A stretch of 64,000 bases of DNA from Pseudomonadales bacterium (lineage in GTDB: Bacteria; Pseudomonadota; Gammaproteobacteria; Pseudomonadales; UBA5518): positions 1,278,620-1,342,619 of the forward strand of contig JACKOP010000001.1 of assembly GCA_024234165.1 (NCBI GenBank). Reading direction: 5' to 3'. How positions within the stretch are numbered: position 1 is the stretch's first letter; every line of letters starts with the position of its first letter. Below are positions 35,379 through 44,676 of this stretch, in pieces. The notes under the pieces were generated by a model that did not search any database, was not told the DNA's origin, and saw only the letters and a list, made by a program, of their open reading frames with translations. Made by a program: the position numbers and the translations under genes.

Positions 35379-36887
35379 TCACGCGCCGAGGACGCGGTTC
35401 TTGCCCGTTCGCTTCGCGAGATACATCGCCTGGTCAGCACGCTTGATCGCACTTTCGGCGCCTTCACCTTGCTCGAACTGGGCAACGCCCGCGCTGAACG
35501 TGATCAGGATCTGCTCGCTGCCGGCGAGGAAGTAGCGTCGCGTGAGCGCACGCTGCAGGCGCTTCATCGCCTCGATGCCGTTTGCCAGCACGGTGTCCGG
35601 CATCAGGATCACGAACTCCTCGCCACCGTAGCGTGCCAGCGTGTCCTGGCCACGCATGCACTCCTTGGTCACGCTCACGAGATGTCGCAGCGCCGCATCA
35701 CCGGCCTCGTGCCCCTTGCCATCGTTCAGCTTCTTGAAGTTGTCGATGTCCAGCAGTGCAACGCACAGCGGCGCCTCCTTGCGATGCACGACGGCAAGCT
35801 CACGCTGCATGGCCTCGTCCAGACCCTTGCGATTGAGCACGCCCGTAAGCGTGTCGTGGCGCGCCTGATCCGCTGCCGCGTTCAACTCCGCGTGCAGCTT
35901 CACGACTTCGGCCTCGGAAGTCTGTACCTTCTCGCGCATCTCGCGCAGCTCGTCACGCGTGGATTCCATCTCGGATGCAATCGACCGCGTCGCCGCGATC
36001 ACGTTCTGCAGCACGGGTGCAATCTCGTCGATGCTTCTTGCCTGCTCGAGCAGACGTGCGCTGTGCTCGATGCCGTCACGGTACGAACTGGTGGAATCCG
36101 TCATCTGCGCCAGGCGCTCGACGAAGGTCGCGAGCATATGGCGCATCTGGTCCTGCGCCTCCAGCGTGCGCTCCTTGGCGTCGATCTGCTTGCGCATGAC
36201 GTCGGTCAGGCGGCGCTCCAGGTCATCCAGCCGTCGCAGCGTCAGCGGCGGTGCGGCCGCCGCAGCGAGCGCATCGAGCTGACGCTTCAGCCAGTCGTCG
36301 TCCATGCTGATCTCACCGACATTCTGGATGACCAGATGCAGCAGCTTCAGCAGGACCGCACGAATTTCGGCCTGGTCCTCGGCAGCGAACGCGAGCCGGT
36401 GACAGAACTCTGCCAACGGCAACTTGAGCTGTGCGAGCTCCATACCGGGGTCACGCAAATGCCTGATCACATCGTCGGCGAGCTGGGAAAAGCGCGAGTC
36501 ATCGTCTCCCAGCGCCGGCAGGCTGCTCTCCACCAGCCGAGCGACCTGCTCGCGCAGCTCCGCCGTCGGGTTCGCGCGATGGTTCGGCGTATCGACCCGG
36601 AGCTCCTCGCGTATCGCGTAGCCCGCGAGAACCCGCTGCAACTCCTCCCAGCTACTGCGCTCGACCGCGCGCGCAAAGGCATCGCGCTGCTGTTTCTGGA
36701 ACGGCGTACGGGCCGGCAAGCCTTGTGCGATCGCGTGCAGTGCTTGCGTCGGGAATGCGCTGACTTCCGGCACCCCCGCGATCTCGTTGTATATCCTCTG
36801 ATAGTTGGCCGGAGTCGGCGCAAGCTTGAGCGAGGCGAGCCGCATCAGCGCCTCGCGTGCGGTTTCGGCGGGAGTCTTCGCTGGCAT
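35379..36887 (-). CDS. Diguanylate cyclase (GGDEF domain)
   Basis: The protein has 502 residues from the ATG at 36887 (MPAKTPAETAREALMRL). There is no membrane segment. A long helical N-terminal region (about 1-330), with a coiled-coil stretch near 270-335, precedes the GGDEF domain. The active site reads YGGEEF and is complete. RGQD five residues before it fits the RxxD inhibitory site for product feedback. It should make c-di-GMP in the cytoplasm; the N-terminal signal is unknown. Confidence 0.93.
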   Translation of the reverse strand: MPAKTPAETAREALMRLASLKLAPTPANYQRIYNEIAGVPEVSAFPTQALHAIAQGLPARTPFQKQQRDAFARAVERSSWEELQRVLAGYAIREELRVDTPNHRANPTAELREQVARLVESSLPALGDDDSRFSQLADDVIRHLRDPGMELAQLKLPLAEFCHRLAFAAEDQAEIRAVLLKLLHLVIQNVGEISMDDDWLKRQLDALAAAAAPPLTLRRLDDLERRLTDVMRKQIDAKERTLEAQDQMRHMLATFVERLAQMTDSTSSYRDGIEHSARLLEQARSIDEIAPVLQNVIAATRSIASEMESTRDELREMREKVQTSEAEVVKLHAELNAAADQARHDTLTGVLNRKGLDEAMQRELAVVHRKEAPLCVALLDIDNFKKLNDGKGHEAGDAALRHLVSVTKECMRGQDTLARYGGEEFVILMPDTVLANGIEAMKRLQRALTRRYFLAGSEQILITFSAGVAQFEQGEGAESAIKRADQAMYLAKRTGKNRVLGA

Positions 36888-37026
36888 AATCTTGTTGTTC
36901 GTTGCAATCCGTGCGATCGAAGGCCCAATCACGACGGCAGTCAGCAGATCACCTGCACAGGCGCCGCAACGTTCCGCACACCAGGACAGCGGAAGTTGCG
37001 GCGCCGACCTGCTGCGCCGCGATCGA

Positions 37027-38007
37027 TCAGGCTGGGCGTTTCACCCTCTTGGTCGGCTCGATCCCGAGCAGCTTCGCCATGTTCAGGCCGAAGATCTTCG
37101 CGCGGTCTTCTTCCGTGATGTAGGACCAGCCCCAGCCGCGATGACCTTCCTCGTCGATCTGGAAGGTATGGAAGGGGTCCACGCATTCCTTCATGCCGGA
37201 TCCATTCGTGTCGCTGCCCCAGACCACCTTGTCGACCGTCGCGTACAGCATGGCTTCACCGATCAGTTCCTGGAACATCTTCGGCCGCCAGCCCATCGCG
37301 TGGTTCAGGAAGCTCACGCTGATGTACAGGTTCGGGAACGTGGCTGCCAGCAGGTTCAGCTCGCGATGGTGCGGCCAGCCGAAGTGGAACGCGACGATGC
37401 GCAGATCATAAAAGTCATAGCAGACGTCCTCGAGCTGCGACGGATGGCAGAACTTGCTGCGACCGCCATACACGTAACCCGTTCCGGTGTGCACCTGCAT
37501 CACCAGTCCGAGTTCCTGTGCCTTCTCGTAGAAGGGCCACAGCCGCTTGTCGTTGATGTAGGTGTCTTCCGGCGAATAGAACTTGAAGACCTTGATGCCG
37601 TATTCCTTCGTCAGGAACTCCATCTCGCGGATGGCATTCTCGACGCCACGCTGGATGATCGGACCGAAGTTCGGGCACATGATGAAGCGGTCGGGGTACT
37701 TCTGCACTCCCTCCAGCATCCACGCGTTGGTCGAGATCGGCGTCGTGCCGCCGCTGCAGAACAGGAACGCTTCCGGAATGACGCAGGCCATGTCGGTACC
37801 CGAGGCGTCCATGTTCGAGATCATCTTCTCGAAGGGCCCCATGCCGTCGTTTTCCATCGACGGGAATTCCTGGACCAGGGGCCGGATGGTGCCCTGCAGC
37901 GACTGCATGAAACGCTGCGTCCCCTGGTACGGCGCGAGCTGGTGCCACATGGCGGCGTCGATCGGGTGCGTCTCGGTATCGATGATGAAATAGTCTTTCT
38001 TCGTCAT
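37027..38007 (-). CDS. Amidohydrolase (amidohydrolase-2/ACMSD-like family)
   Basis: The protein has 326 residues from the ATG at 38007 (MTKKDYFIIDTETHPIDAAMW). It is a metal-dependent TIM-barrel hydrolase or decarboxylase of the amidohydrolase-2 type. The usual N-terminal HxH is reduced to DTETHP. Later ligands can be seen in MQVHTGTGY, AFHFGWPHH and VWGSDTNGSG, the last giving the catalytic Asp. Family members decarboxylate or hydrolyse ring-cleavage products such as ACMS. The substrate here is unknown; the surrounding catabolic genes make a degradative role likely. Confidence 0.83.
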   Translation of the reverse strand: MTKKDYFIIDTETHPIDAAMWHQLAPYQGTQRFMQSLQGTIRPLVQEFPSMENDGMGPFEKMISNMDASGTDMACVIPEAFLFCSGGTTPISTNAWMLEGVQKYPDRFIMCPNFGPIIQRGVENAIREMEFLTKEYGIKVFKFYSPEDTYINDKRLWPFYEKAQELGLVMQVHTGTGYVYGGRSKFCHPSQLEDVCYDFYDLRIVAFHFGWPHHRELNLLAATFPNLYISVSFLNHAMGWRPKMFQELIGEAMLYATVDKVVWGSDTNGSGMKECVDPFHTFQIDEEGHRGWGWSYITEEDRAKIFGLNMAKLLGIEPTKRVKRPA

Positions 38008-38175
38008 GCGTCCTACTCCTGGGGTTGAACGACCTCGCACATCGGCCCGCACAGCCGATCAAGCCAGGTCAGGGGTGTCGCGCGCCGCCACACGGACCGC
38101 AGCGGGCGCCTCGTTCACGGCGGACATTACCATAACCGGCGCCGTGTGGCCTGCAAACGTGAGCACACCGCGGGC

Positions 38176-38994
38176 TCAGCGCTCCACGCTCGTGTTGGGC
38201 CCTGCCGAACCCATGGCCAGGGTCTGGGCATAGGTCGGCGTATGGGCGAGCAGACCGCCGTCGACCGGCAGCACGTGTGCGTTGATGAACGCCGCGGCGT
38301 CGGACACCAGGAACACCACCGCGTGGGCAATGTCGTCCGGGGTTCCGGCGCGCGGACTCAGGATGTTCTGCTCGTCGATACGAACCTGCTCCGGGGGAAA
38401 CACCGCCGCCAGGCGGTCGTGCATGATCAGCCCGGGGGCGATGGCGTTGCAGCGTATGCCCTGCGCCCCGTAGAGCGTCGCCACCGAACGGGTCAGCGAA
38501 ATCACGGCTGCCTTCGCGGCGCTGTAGGCCGGGATGCCCAGTTGCCCCGACAGGGCAGCGCCGGAAGAAATGTTGACGATGGCACCGCCGCCCTGCGCGA
38601 GCATCACCGGAATCGCGTGCTTGCAGCACAGCATCGGCGCACGCGCGTTCAGCGCCATCGTGGCGTCCCAGGTATCGACATCCATCGACACGATGTCCCG
38701 ATCCCGGTGCAGGCTGTTGCCGCAGTTGTTCACCAGCGCGTCCACTGTTCCGAAGGCAGCCGCTGCAGCCTGCACCAGCGCGCGCACATCGTCTTCCCGC
38801 GTGATGTCGGCGCGGACCGCGATCGCTTCACCGCCAGCCCCACGCACCTGATCGAGAGTCTGCTCCAGGTTGCCCGCGTGGATGTCGCTGACCACCACGC
38901 GGGCACCCGCCGCGGCCAGAACCAGCGCCGTCGGGCGGCCGATGCCGCCGCCGGCACCGGTGAGGATGACCGACTTGCCTTCCAGCGGCTTCAT
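38176..38994 (-). CDS. Short-chain dehydrogenase/reductase (SDR)
   Basis: The protein has 272 residues from the ATG at 38994, which overlaps the enoyl-CoA hydratase stop as ATGA. GAGGGIG, VNNCGN (for NNAG), and IPAYSAAKAA with the catalytic Tyr and Lys define a classical SDR. The tail after VDGG is longer than usual (about 20 residues). The tight coupling to an enoyl-CoA hydratase suggests successive steps on a CoA thioester or related hydroxy compound. Confidence 0.9.
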   Translation of the reverse strand: MKPLEGKSVILTGAGGGIGRPTALVLAAAGARVVVSDIHAGNLEQTLDQVRGAGGEAIAVRADITREDDVRALVQAAAAAFGTVDALVNNCGNSLHRDRDIVSMDVDTWDATMALNARAPMLCCKHAIPVMLAQGGGAIVNISSGAALSGQLGIPAYSAAKAAVISLTRSVATLYGAQGIRCNAIAPGLIMHDRLAAVFPPEQVRIDEQNILSPRAGTPDDIAHAVVFLVSDAAAFINAHVLPVDGGLLAHTPTYAQTLAMGSAGPNTSVER

Positions 38995-39800
38995 TGCCCC
39001 TGCTCCGGACCTGCGTGCCGGGTCTGGTCCCGGCCGCGGTCGAACACGCCTTCCCGACGCGCGGCGATGTCGGCAACCGAGATCTGCCGTGCCGACTCGA
39101 TGCCTGCCAGCTTCTCTGCCTTCAGTGCAGCGGGCACGTGCATGCCGTAGCCGTCGTCGATCAGCTTCTTGTAGCCCTTCAGCACATGCGGCACACAACT
39201 GGCCATCTGGCGTGCGAGCTCCATGCAGGTCGGCAGCAGTTCCTCGGGCTGCACCACGCGGTTGACCAGCCCCCACTCGCAGGCCTGCGCCGCGGTAACG
39301 GTGTTGCCGGTAAAGCTGATTTCCTTTGCGCGATTGATGCCGATCAGGCGCGGCAGGCGCACCGACAGCCCCCATCCGGGCAGGATGCCGACCCGGGCGT
39401 GCGTATCGGCGAACTTCGCGCTGGTCGAGGCAATGATGAAGTCGCAGGCGAGCGCGAGTTCGAAACCCGCGGTGATGGCATGGCCGTTCACGGCGGCAAT
39501 CACCGGCCCGTCGAATTCCGCGATGGCCTCGGCCATGTCCTGGCCCTCGACGCTCTTGTCGAAGCCCGAGGCGTCGGCACCGCCGCTGCTCAGCTCCTTC
39601 AGGTCCATGCCGGCACAGAACGCACGGCCGGCTCCGGTAACGATCGCAACCAGGATCTGCGGATCGGCCTTCAGCTCACGGAACGCCTTGCCCAGCGCCA
39701 CACGCAGTTCGGCGGAAAAGGCGTTCATCGCGTCGGGCCGATTGAGGGTCACCGTGGCGACGGGCCCATCCTTCTGCACCAGCAATACGGGTTCGGACAT
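38991..39800 (-). CDS. Enoyl-CoA hydratase/isomerase (crotonase family)
   Basis: The protein has 269 residues. The crotonase-fold markers are AGRAFCAGMDLKEL (first oxyanion-hole element) and VNGHAITAGFELALACDFIIAS (second element and one acidic position), then HARVGILPGWG. Where true hydratases have an acidic residue in the P-E/A-A loop, this reads ARVGILPGWG, so the exact reaction is unsure. It heads an operon with the SDR at 38176. Confidence 0.9.
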   Translation of the reverse strand: MSEPVLLVQKDGPVATVTLNRPDAMNAFSAELRVALGKAFRELKADPQILVAIVTGAGRAFCAGMDLKELSSGGADASGFDKSVEGQDMAEAIAEFDGPVIAAVNGHAITAGFELALACDFIIASTSAKFADTHARVGILPGWGLSVRLPRLIGINRAKEISFTGNTVTAAQACEWGLVNRVVQPEELLPTCMELARQMASCVPHVLKGYKKLIDDGYGMHVPAALKAEKLAGIESARQISVADIAARREGVFDRGRDQTRHAGPEQGQ

Positions 39801-39886
39801 CGGAGGCTCCTGCGGCTGCTTGACTGTGTCCGGGCAGTATCGCAGAGCGGGCGTTACGCTGTCGCCGCCTTCAGATCAGGTAGGCC

Positions 39887-40057
39887 GTAGGGGCGAGCCG
39901 CCGCTCGCCCGTACAAATCGCCGCTCGCTCGTACGGGCGAGCGGCCGCTCGCCCCTACAGCCGATCGATCGGGGGTGCCGCGTACGGGCGAGCGGCCGCT
40001 CGCCCCTACAGACAAATGGCCGCTCGCTCGTACGGGCGAGCGGCCGCTCGCCCCTAC
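39887..40057. repeat. Palindromic repeat cluster (NotI-type core)
   Basis: Several copies of the palindrome GGGCGAGCGGCCGCTCGCCC, bounded by GTAC or GTAG and CCTAC, fill most of the gap between the enoyl-CoA hydratase and the esterase gene. Some copies are shortened (CGCCGCTCGCTCGTACGGGCGAG). They are separated by short spacers such as AGCCGATCGATCGGGGG. No gene is seen here. Confidence 0.9.
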
Positions 40058-40081
40058 GCCCCTGCGATTGCAACCGGATCG

Positions 40082-40984
40082 TCATTCATGCCGTCCTCGA
40101 GCGACGTGCACCTCACAGAAGCGGCGAATCGCAGCCCACGCTGCCTGTGCCTCCTCGACCCCGCTGTTCACCAGGCCGTGCCAGCCGTGAATCATGCCGG
40201 GCCAGCTCTCCAGCGTCACCGCCACACCGGCACGGGCTGCGGCCAGCGCGACCTTCAGCACACCCTCGCGCACGGTGTCGAACTGCGCCATCTGCAGGTA
40301 CAGCGGCGGCAACCCGTGCAGCGCAGCGTACGCAGGCGACACCCGCGGGTCGTCCAGCGCCAGGCGGCCCGCAAGGTAATCACGCGCACGGTTGCGCACC
40401 CACTCCGGCGTCAGGAAGGGATCACGCTCATCGAAGGTCGGGCCGGCCACCGACAGGTCGAACCAACCCGTCAGCGACACGAACGCCGCAGGCATCGGCA
40501 ATCCCGCATCGCGCGCACGCAGCAGCATCGAAAGCCCCAGGCTGCCGCCACACGACTCCCCCAGCACCACGATCCGCCCCGGCGCCACCCCACTCTCCAG
40601 CAGCCCGCGATAGGCCGCAAGACAATCGTCATGGGCCGCCGGCCACGGATGCTCGGGGGCAAGCCGGTAGTCGGGTATCACGACCTGGCACCCGATACGC
40701 CTCGCGATCATTTCACCGTAGAAGTGGTAGTGATCCAGCGGGCAGGAAACGAAGGCACCACCATGGCAGTGAAACGCCACCGCAGCACCGGCCTGGCCAG
40801 GCAACCGGTACTGACCACAACCGACGCCACCGAACTCACGCCGCTCGATGACGAGTTCCGCACCGACCGGCTGGCTGTGGAACGGCGCCATCATGGCGCG
40901 GACCCGACGGTAATCCGCCGCCGGGTCGGCAAAATCTGCCGGCACCGCGTCGATGATCTGCTGCAGTCGTGCACTGCGTGTCAC
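40082..40984 (-). CDS. HSL-type alpha/beta hydrolase (esterase/lipase)
   Basis: The protein has 300 residues. The HSL-family HGG oxyanion motif is in AFHCHGGAFVSC, DYRLAPEHPWPAA follows, and the nucleophile elbow reads VLGESCGGSLG (GESCGG where most members have GDSAGG). The catalytic His is probably in WPGMIHGWHG. It hydrolyses short-chain or lactone-type esters. It is flanked on both sides by repeat clusters and is transcribed alone. Confidence 0.9.
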   Translation of the reverse strand: MTRSARLQQIIDAVPADFADPAADYRRVRAMMAPFHSQPVGAELVIERREFGGVGCGQYRLPGQAGAAVAFHCHGGAFVSCPLDHYHFYGEMIARRIGCQVVIPDYRLAPEHPWPAAHDDCLAAYRGLLESGVAPGRIVVLGESCGGSLGLSMLLRARDAGLPMPAAFVSLTGWFDLSVAGPTFDERDPFLTPEWVRNRARDYLAGRLALDDPRVSPAYAALHGLPPLYLQMAQFDTVREGVLKVALAAARAGVAVTLESWPGMIHGWHGLVNSGVEEAQAAWAAIRRFCEVHVARGRHE

Positions 40985-40998
40985 GGTGAGACTCCTTC

Positions 40999-41217
40999 GG
41001 GCGAGCGTCGATTTATGCGGGCGAGCGGCGCCGTACGGGCGAGCGGCCGCTCGCCCCCTACAGACGATCGATCGGGTGCTCCCGTACGGGCGAGCGGCCG
41101 CTCGCCCCTACGGCCCGACGGATCGCATCCCCATCGTACGGGCGAGCGGCCGCTCGCCCCTACGGCCCGACGGATCGCATCCCCATCGTACGGGCGAGCG
41201 GCGGCTCGCCCCTACGG
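40999..41217. repeat. Palindromic repeat cluster, 52-bp period
   Basis: This gap holds at least four copies of the GGGCGAGCGG-type palindrome. The last two units carry the spacer GGCCCGACGGATCGCATCCC and repeat every 52 bases (CCATCGTA at 41131 and 41183). One copy has CGGCGGCTCG, breaking the symmetry. No gene is seen in the cluster. Confidence 0.9.
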
Positions 41218-41223
41218 CCCTGC

Positions 41224-44200
41224 TCATCGCACACCCAGCGAGAGCGCACTTTCCACCTGATCCTGACCGGACTTGCCGGCAGGCTCGACCTGGCCGATCT
41301 CCACGCGTGGCGCATCGACGCCGGCATCGGTGATCAGCGACTGCGCCATGGCTGCCGCACGCTGCTCGGCCAATGCCTGCAAGTCGGCATCTGCCAGCGG
41401 ATGGATTTCCACCAGATGTTTGAACAATGCCTCATAGAAAGCAAACCCCGGGCTTGCCTGCCCGACCATTGCCAGCAGCGGGTTCACCCTTTTGACCGTC
41501 TCCCCCGTTTCCCGCTGGTACTCGGCCTGGAACTCATCCACCGCCTGGTCGCCGGCACGCGCCTTCAACAGCTTCTCCAGTGCACGCTGGGTACGGGCAT
41601 CGTCGAAGGCGACCGGCCCCGGGTCTTCGTCGGCTGCAAGCTTCACCTCCAGTTCGGCCGCCAACTCCCGCCGCACGCCGACGTCGCGCATCGCCAGGCC
41701 GTCGGCCCGTGGATCGTAGCGACCGCCGACGATGACTTTCATCTGCGGGCGCTCGGCCAGCGCCTTGCCGACGCCGACGAGCTTCTCCTGCTGCGGCGGC
41801 GCCAGTGCGAAGCTGCCCGGATCGAAGGCAATCACGCTTGCCTGCTCTGCGCTGCCACCCAGCAGATTGGCCAGTGCAGCAAACGGTGCCGTGATGATCC
41901 TGGTGAGCATGCGCACGAGCGCCTGGCCGATGACGCCGCCCAGGGAAAACTGCGGGTTGTCCATTTCGCCCGTGACCGGCACGGCGATGTCGATCCGTCC
42001 CTGCGAATCGGTCAACAGCGCCACGGCCAGGTCGAGCGGCAGATCCAGCGCATCCGCTGACTCGATCTGTTCGCCCAGGGTGAATTGCTCCAGCAGGATC
42101 TTGTTGTCCCCTTCGAGCCTGCCGTCCTCGATCTTGTATTGGAGGTCCAGCGAGAGCTTGCCGCTGGCGATCCTGCGCCCGGCAAAGGTACCGCTGTAAG
42201 GCGAGAGCGGCGGCATATCGACATTGCTGAACCGGGTGCGGATGTCGGTGAAGCGCTTCGGTGCGAAGAGCGCGAGCGTGCCGTTGATCCTCGCGCTGCC
42301 GTAGTCTTCGACACGCCCCTCGAAATCCAGCCTGGCGCGACCCGCCGGGTCGGAACTGATGCCTGTCACCACACCCTTGAAATCATGGATCTTCGCCGCA
42401 AACGGCAGCACCAGGCTCTGATCGGAATAGTCCACGATACCCTTCTCGACGCGTACGCGCGTTATGGATACCGGGAAGGGTCGTTGCTCTGCGGGCCGTT
42501 GCGCGGCAGGTCGTTGCGCTGCGGCGGCCGTGGGCTTCGGCTTGTCGGCATGAACGTCGCCCGGCTCGAAGGCCTTGCCCAGATTGACACTGCGATCCTT
42601 GAAGATCTCCACCCTCGCGTCCGGCGCCGTGAGATGCAGCTCCCTGATCACCAGCTTGCCGGGTTCGGACGTGTAATCGATGCCGTCGGCCGTCAGCGTC
42701 TTCCAGGCAACCAGGCGATCACCGTCGATCGCCTCGTCGATACGCAGACCGTCGATCCGCGCGGTGCCGGCTGCACGCAGCAGCGGGGCGCTTGCACCCG
42801 GCGCATAATTCAAGTCGATCCGTGCCGACGCGCTACCCGCCTTCAGATCGAGCCGCGCCCGCTGCGCGAGCAGCGGTTGCAGCGGCACCAGTGCCAGCTG
42901 GTCGAGCTCGAGCCGTGCCCTGGCAGCCGAGCCGTCGGCAACAAAGCTGCCAGCCGCCGTCAGGGTGCCGCCCTGCGCAACGCGCAGCCTTGCCTCGAAG
43001 CTCGCCGCCGCCTGCGCCGCGTTACTGACGCCCTTCACGGTGGCGCTGATGCCTTGCAGATCGTAGGCAAGCGATGGCTGCAGGCTCTGGTCGCTGACAC
43101 CCACACCGTAGTCATCGAGCTGCAGGGTATCGAGTCTGAAATGCCAATCGGCTCCAGCGGCGTCCTTCGCCGGAGCCTTGGGTGATCCAGCCCGCACCGC
43201 ACCAGGTGCGAGCGCTGCCAGCAGCTTGATCTTGCCGTCGGCATCACGGTCGATACGCGTGAGGCCTGCGTGCAGGCGGATCCGGTCGATGGCAACTTCC
43301 TGCTTGCCGGTATCCACGCTGCCATTTTCGAGCCCGAACTCACCGAGCACGGCCAGGGGTTCGGTTGCGCCGATCGGCACGAGCTTCAGCTCGTGCAACT
43401 GCAATCCGATCGAGTCGACCACCACGGTCGTGTCGTCCGCGATGCTGATGTCAGCGCCCAACGTGGCGCCGAGGCTGCCGACCTCCAGTTGCACCGGGAC
43501 CGATCGGCTGCGATCACTGAGGCTGAGCGCGATACCGTCCAACTGCGCGGCACCGACCTGCAGATGCCAGGGCACGCCTGGCGACGATCCTCCTGATCGA
43601 GGCGACTCGACCACCGGCTTGTCATCGGTCACGAGCAACCGCAGCCAGTTCACGGCACCATCTTCCGCCAGCGCCGCACTCACGCGCCCGTTGCGGGCAA
43701 CGATCCGGGGCAGTTCCGCCTTGTGCCCACCCAGATCGAAGCGGCCATCGCGGATCTCGACCGTTTGCAGCGCCAGCAACGGAACCGCTGCCTGGGGTTC
43801 ACGAACATCGAGCCCGGCGATCTGAATCTGTATCCGTTCCAGCTCCAGTTGGGGTCCACTGTCGCCGAGGATGAAGCGGTAGCCGGTCTGAAATTCCACC
43901 GTGCCTTCGGGTTCGGCGAGACGCACGCGCTCACGCAGGAACGCCCACGGCGCGGCCAGACGAAACCCCTTGATCCCGAGCTCGCCATGAGCCGCCAACG
44001 GCTGCAGCGTGACATCCCCCTGCACACGCACGCTGCCGCCCTGCGGCAAATCGGCACGCAGCACGTAGGCGCCGTTGTGCTCGGGCAGCGTTGCCACGTT
44101 CTCCAGTTCGAGCGCAACGGGCTGCAGCACGTATTCCGCTGGCTCGGCACCAGCCCGGTCACGGTAGGTGATGACGCCGTCACTCAGCGCGATGCGCTGC

Positions 44201-44676
44201 AACAACAGCCGGGTCGCGGCGGCGGGCTTCGGTTCCGGCGCCGCCGGCTCTCCGACCACGCTCGCCACGAGGAGGGCCAGATTGTTGCGGCCTTCCGGAT
44301 CACGGTCGATCAGCAGGTCCAGGCCATCGAGCTGGATGTCCGCGCACGTCCAGGCCCACCGAAACAGGCTGGAGAGCTCGAAATCGATCAGCAAGTGACG
44401 AAAACCTGCCAGCGGCTGGCCATCCGCCTCCTGCAGGCGAAACTCATCGGCCTCGAGCCTGAACAGGAACGGGTTGAAGCGTACTGCGCCGATGCTGGCT
44501 TCGCGCTGCAAGCTGTCGTGGGCAAACCGGGGTATGGCGCGCTCCACCAGATAAGGCAGCAACAGAAAACCCAGCAGCGCGTACCCCACCACGGCAGCCG
44601 CAGCCATCTGCACGGCCCTGCGGCGCAGTCCACGCAGCAGCAGATCGCGAAGAGCGCCCACGCTGTTCACGTTCAC
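41224..44676 (-). CDS. DUF748 (AsmA-like) large envelope protein
   Basis: The protein has 1150 residues if it starts at the GTG at 44676, chosen because it overlaps the upstream stop as GTGA; an ATG at 44607 is an alternative. One N-terminal membrane helix (VVGYALLGFLLLPYLV) precedes a very long beta-rich periplasmic region with FNPFLFRLEADEFRLQEADGQPLAGF, LEIKGFRL-type repeats and a DUF748 domain. The later IDIAVPVTGEMDNPQFSLGGVIGQAL is shared with AsmA/TamB-like bridge proteins. The C-terminus has an OmpA-like flavour (RPQMKVIVGGRYD). A role in lipid transport or envelope upkeep is inferred from the fold. Confidence 0.87.
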   Translation of the reverse strand: MNVNSVGALRDLLLRGLRRRAVQMAAAAVVGYALLGFLLLPYLVERAIPRFAHDSLQREASIGAVRFNPFLFRLEADEFRLQEADGQPLAGFRHLLIDFELSSLFRWAWTCADIQLDGLDLLIDRDPEGRNNLALLVASVVGEPAAPEPKPAAATRLLLQRIALSDGVITYRDRAGAEPAEYVLQPVALELENVATLPEHNGAYVLRADLPQGGSVRVQGDVTLQPLAAHGELGIKGFRLAAPWAFLRERVRLAEPEGTVEFQTGYRFILGDSGPQLELERIQIQIAGLDVREPQAAVPLLALQTVEIRDGRFDLGGHKAELPRIVARNGRVSAALAEDGAVNWLRLLVTDDKPVVESPRSGGSSPGVPWHLQVGAAQLDGIALSLSDRSRSVPVQLEVGSLGATLGADISIADDTTVVVDSIGLQLHELKLVPIGATEPLAVLGEFGLENGSVDTGKQEVAIDRIRLHAGLTRIDRDADGKIKLLAALAPGAVRAGSPKAPAKDAAGADWHFRLDTLQLDDYGVGVSDQSLQPSLAYDLQGISATVKGVSNAAQAAASFEARLRVAQGGTLTAAGSFVADGSAARARLELDQLALVPLQPLLAQRARLDLKAGSASARIDLNYAPGASAPLLRAAGTARIDGLRIDEAIDGDRLVAWKTLTADGIDYTSEPGKLVIRELHLTAPDARVEIFKDRSVNLGKAFEPGDVHADKPKPTAAAAQRPAAQRPAEQRPFPVSITRVRVEKGIVDYSDQSLVLPFAAKIHDFKGVVTGISSDPAGRARLDFEGRVEDYGSARINGTLALFAPKRFTDIRTRFSNVDMPPLSPYSGTFAGRRIASGKLSLDLQYKIEDGRLEGDNKILLEQFTLGEQIESADALDLPLDLAVALLTDSQGRIDIAVPVTGEMDNPQFSLGGVIGQALVRMLTRIITAPFAALANLLGGSAEQASVIAFDPGSFALAPPQQEKLVGVGKALAERPQMKVIVGGRYDPRADGLAMRDVGVRRELAAELEVKLAADEDPGPVAFDDARTQRALEKLLKARAGDQAVDEFQAEYQRETGETVKRVNPLLAMVGQASPGFAFYEALFKHLVEIHPLADADLQALAEQRAAAMAQSLITDAGVDAPRVEIGQVEPAGKSGQDQVESALSLGVR

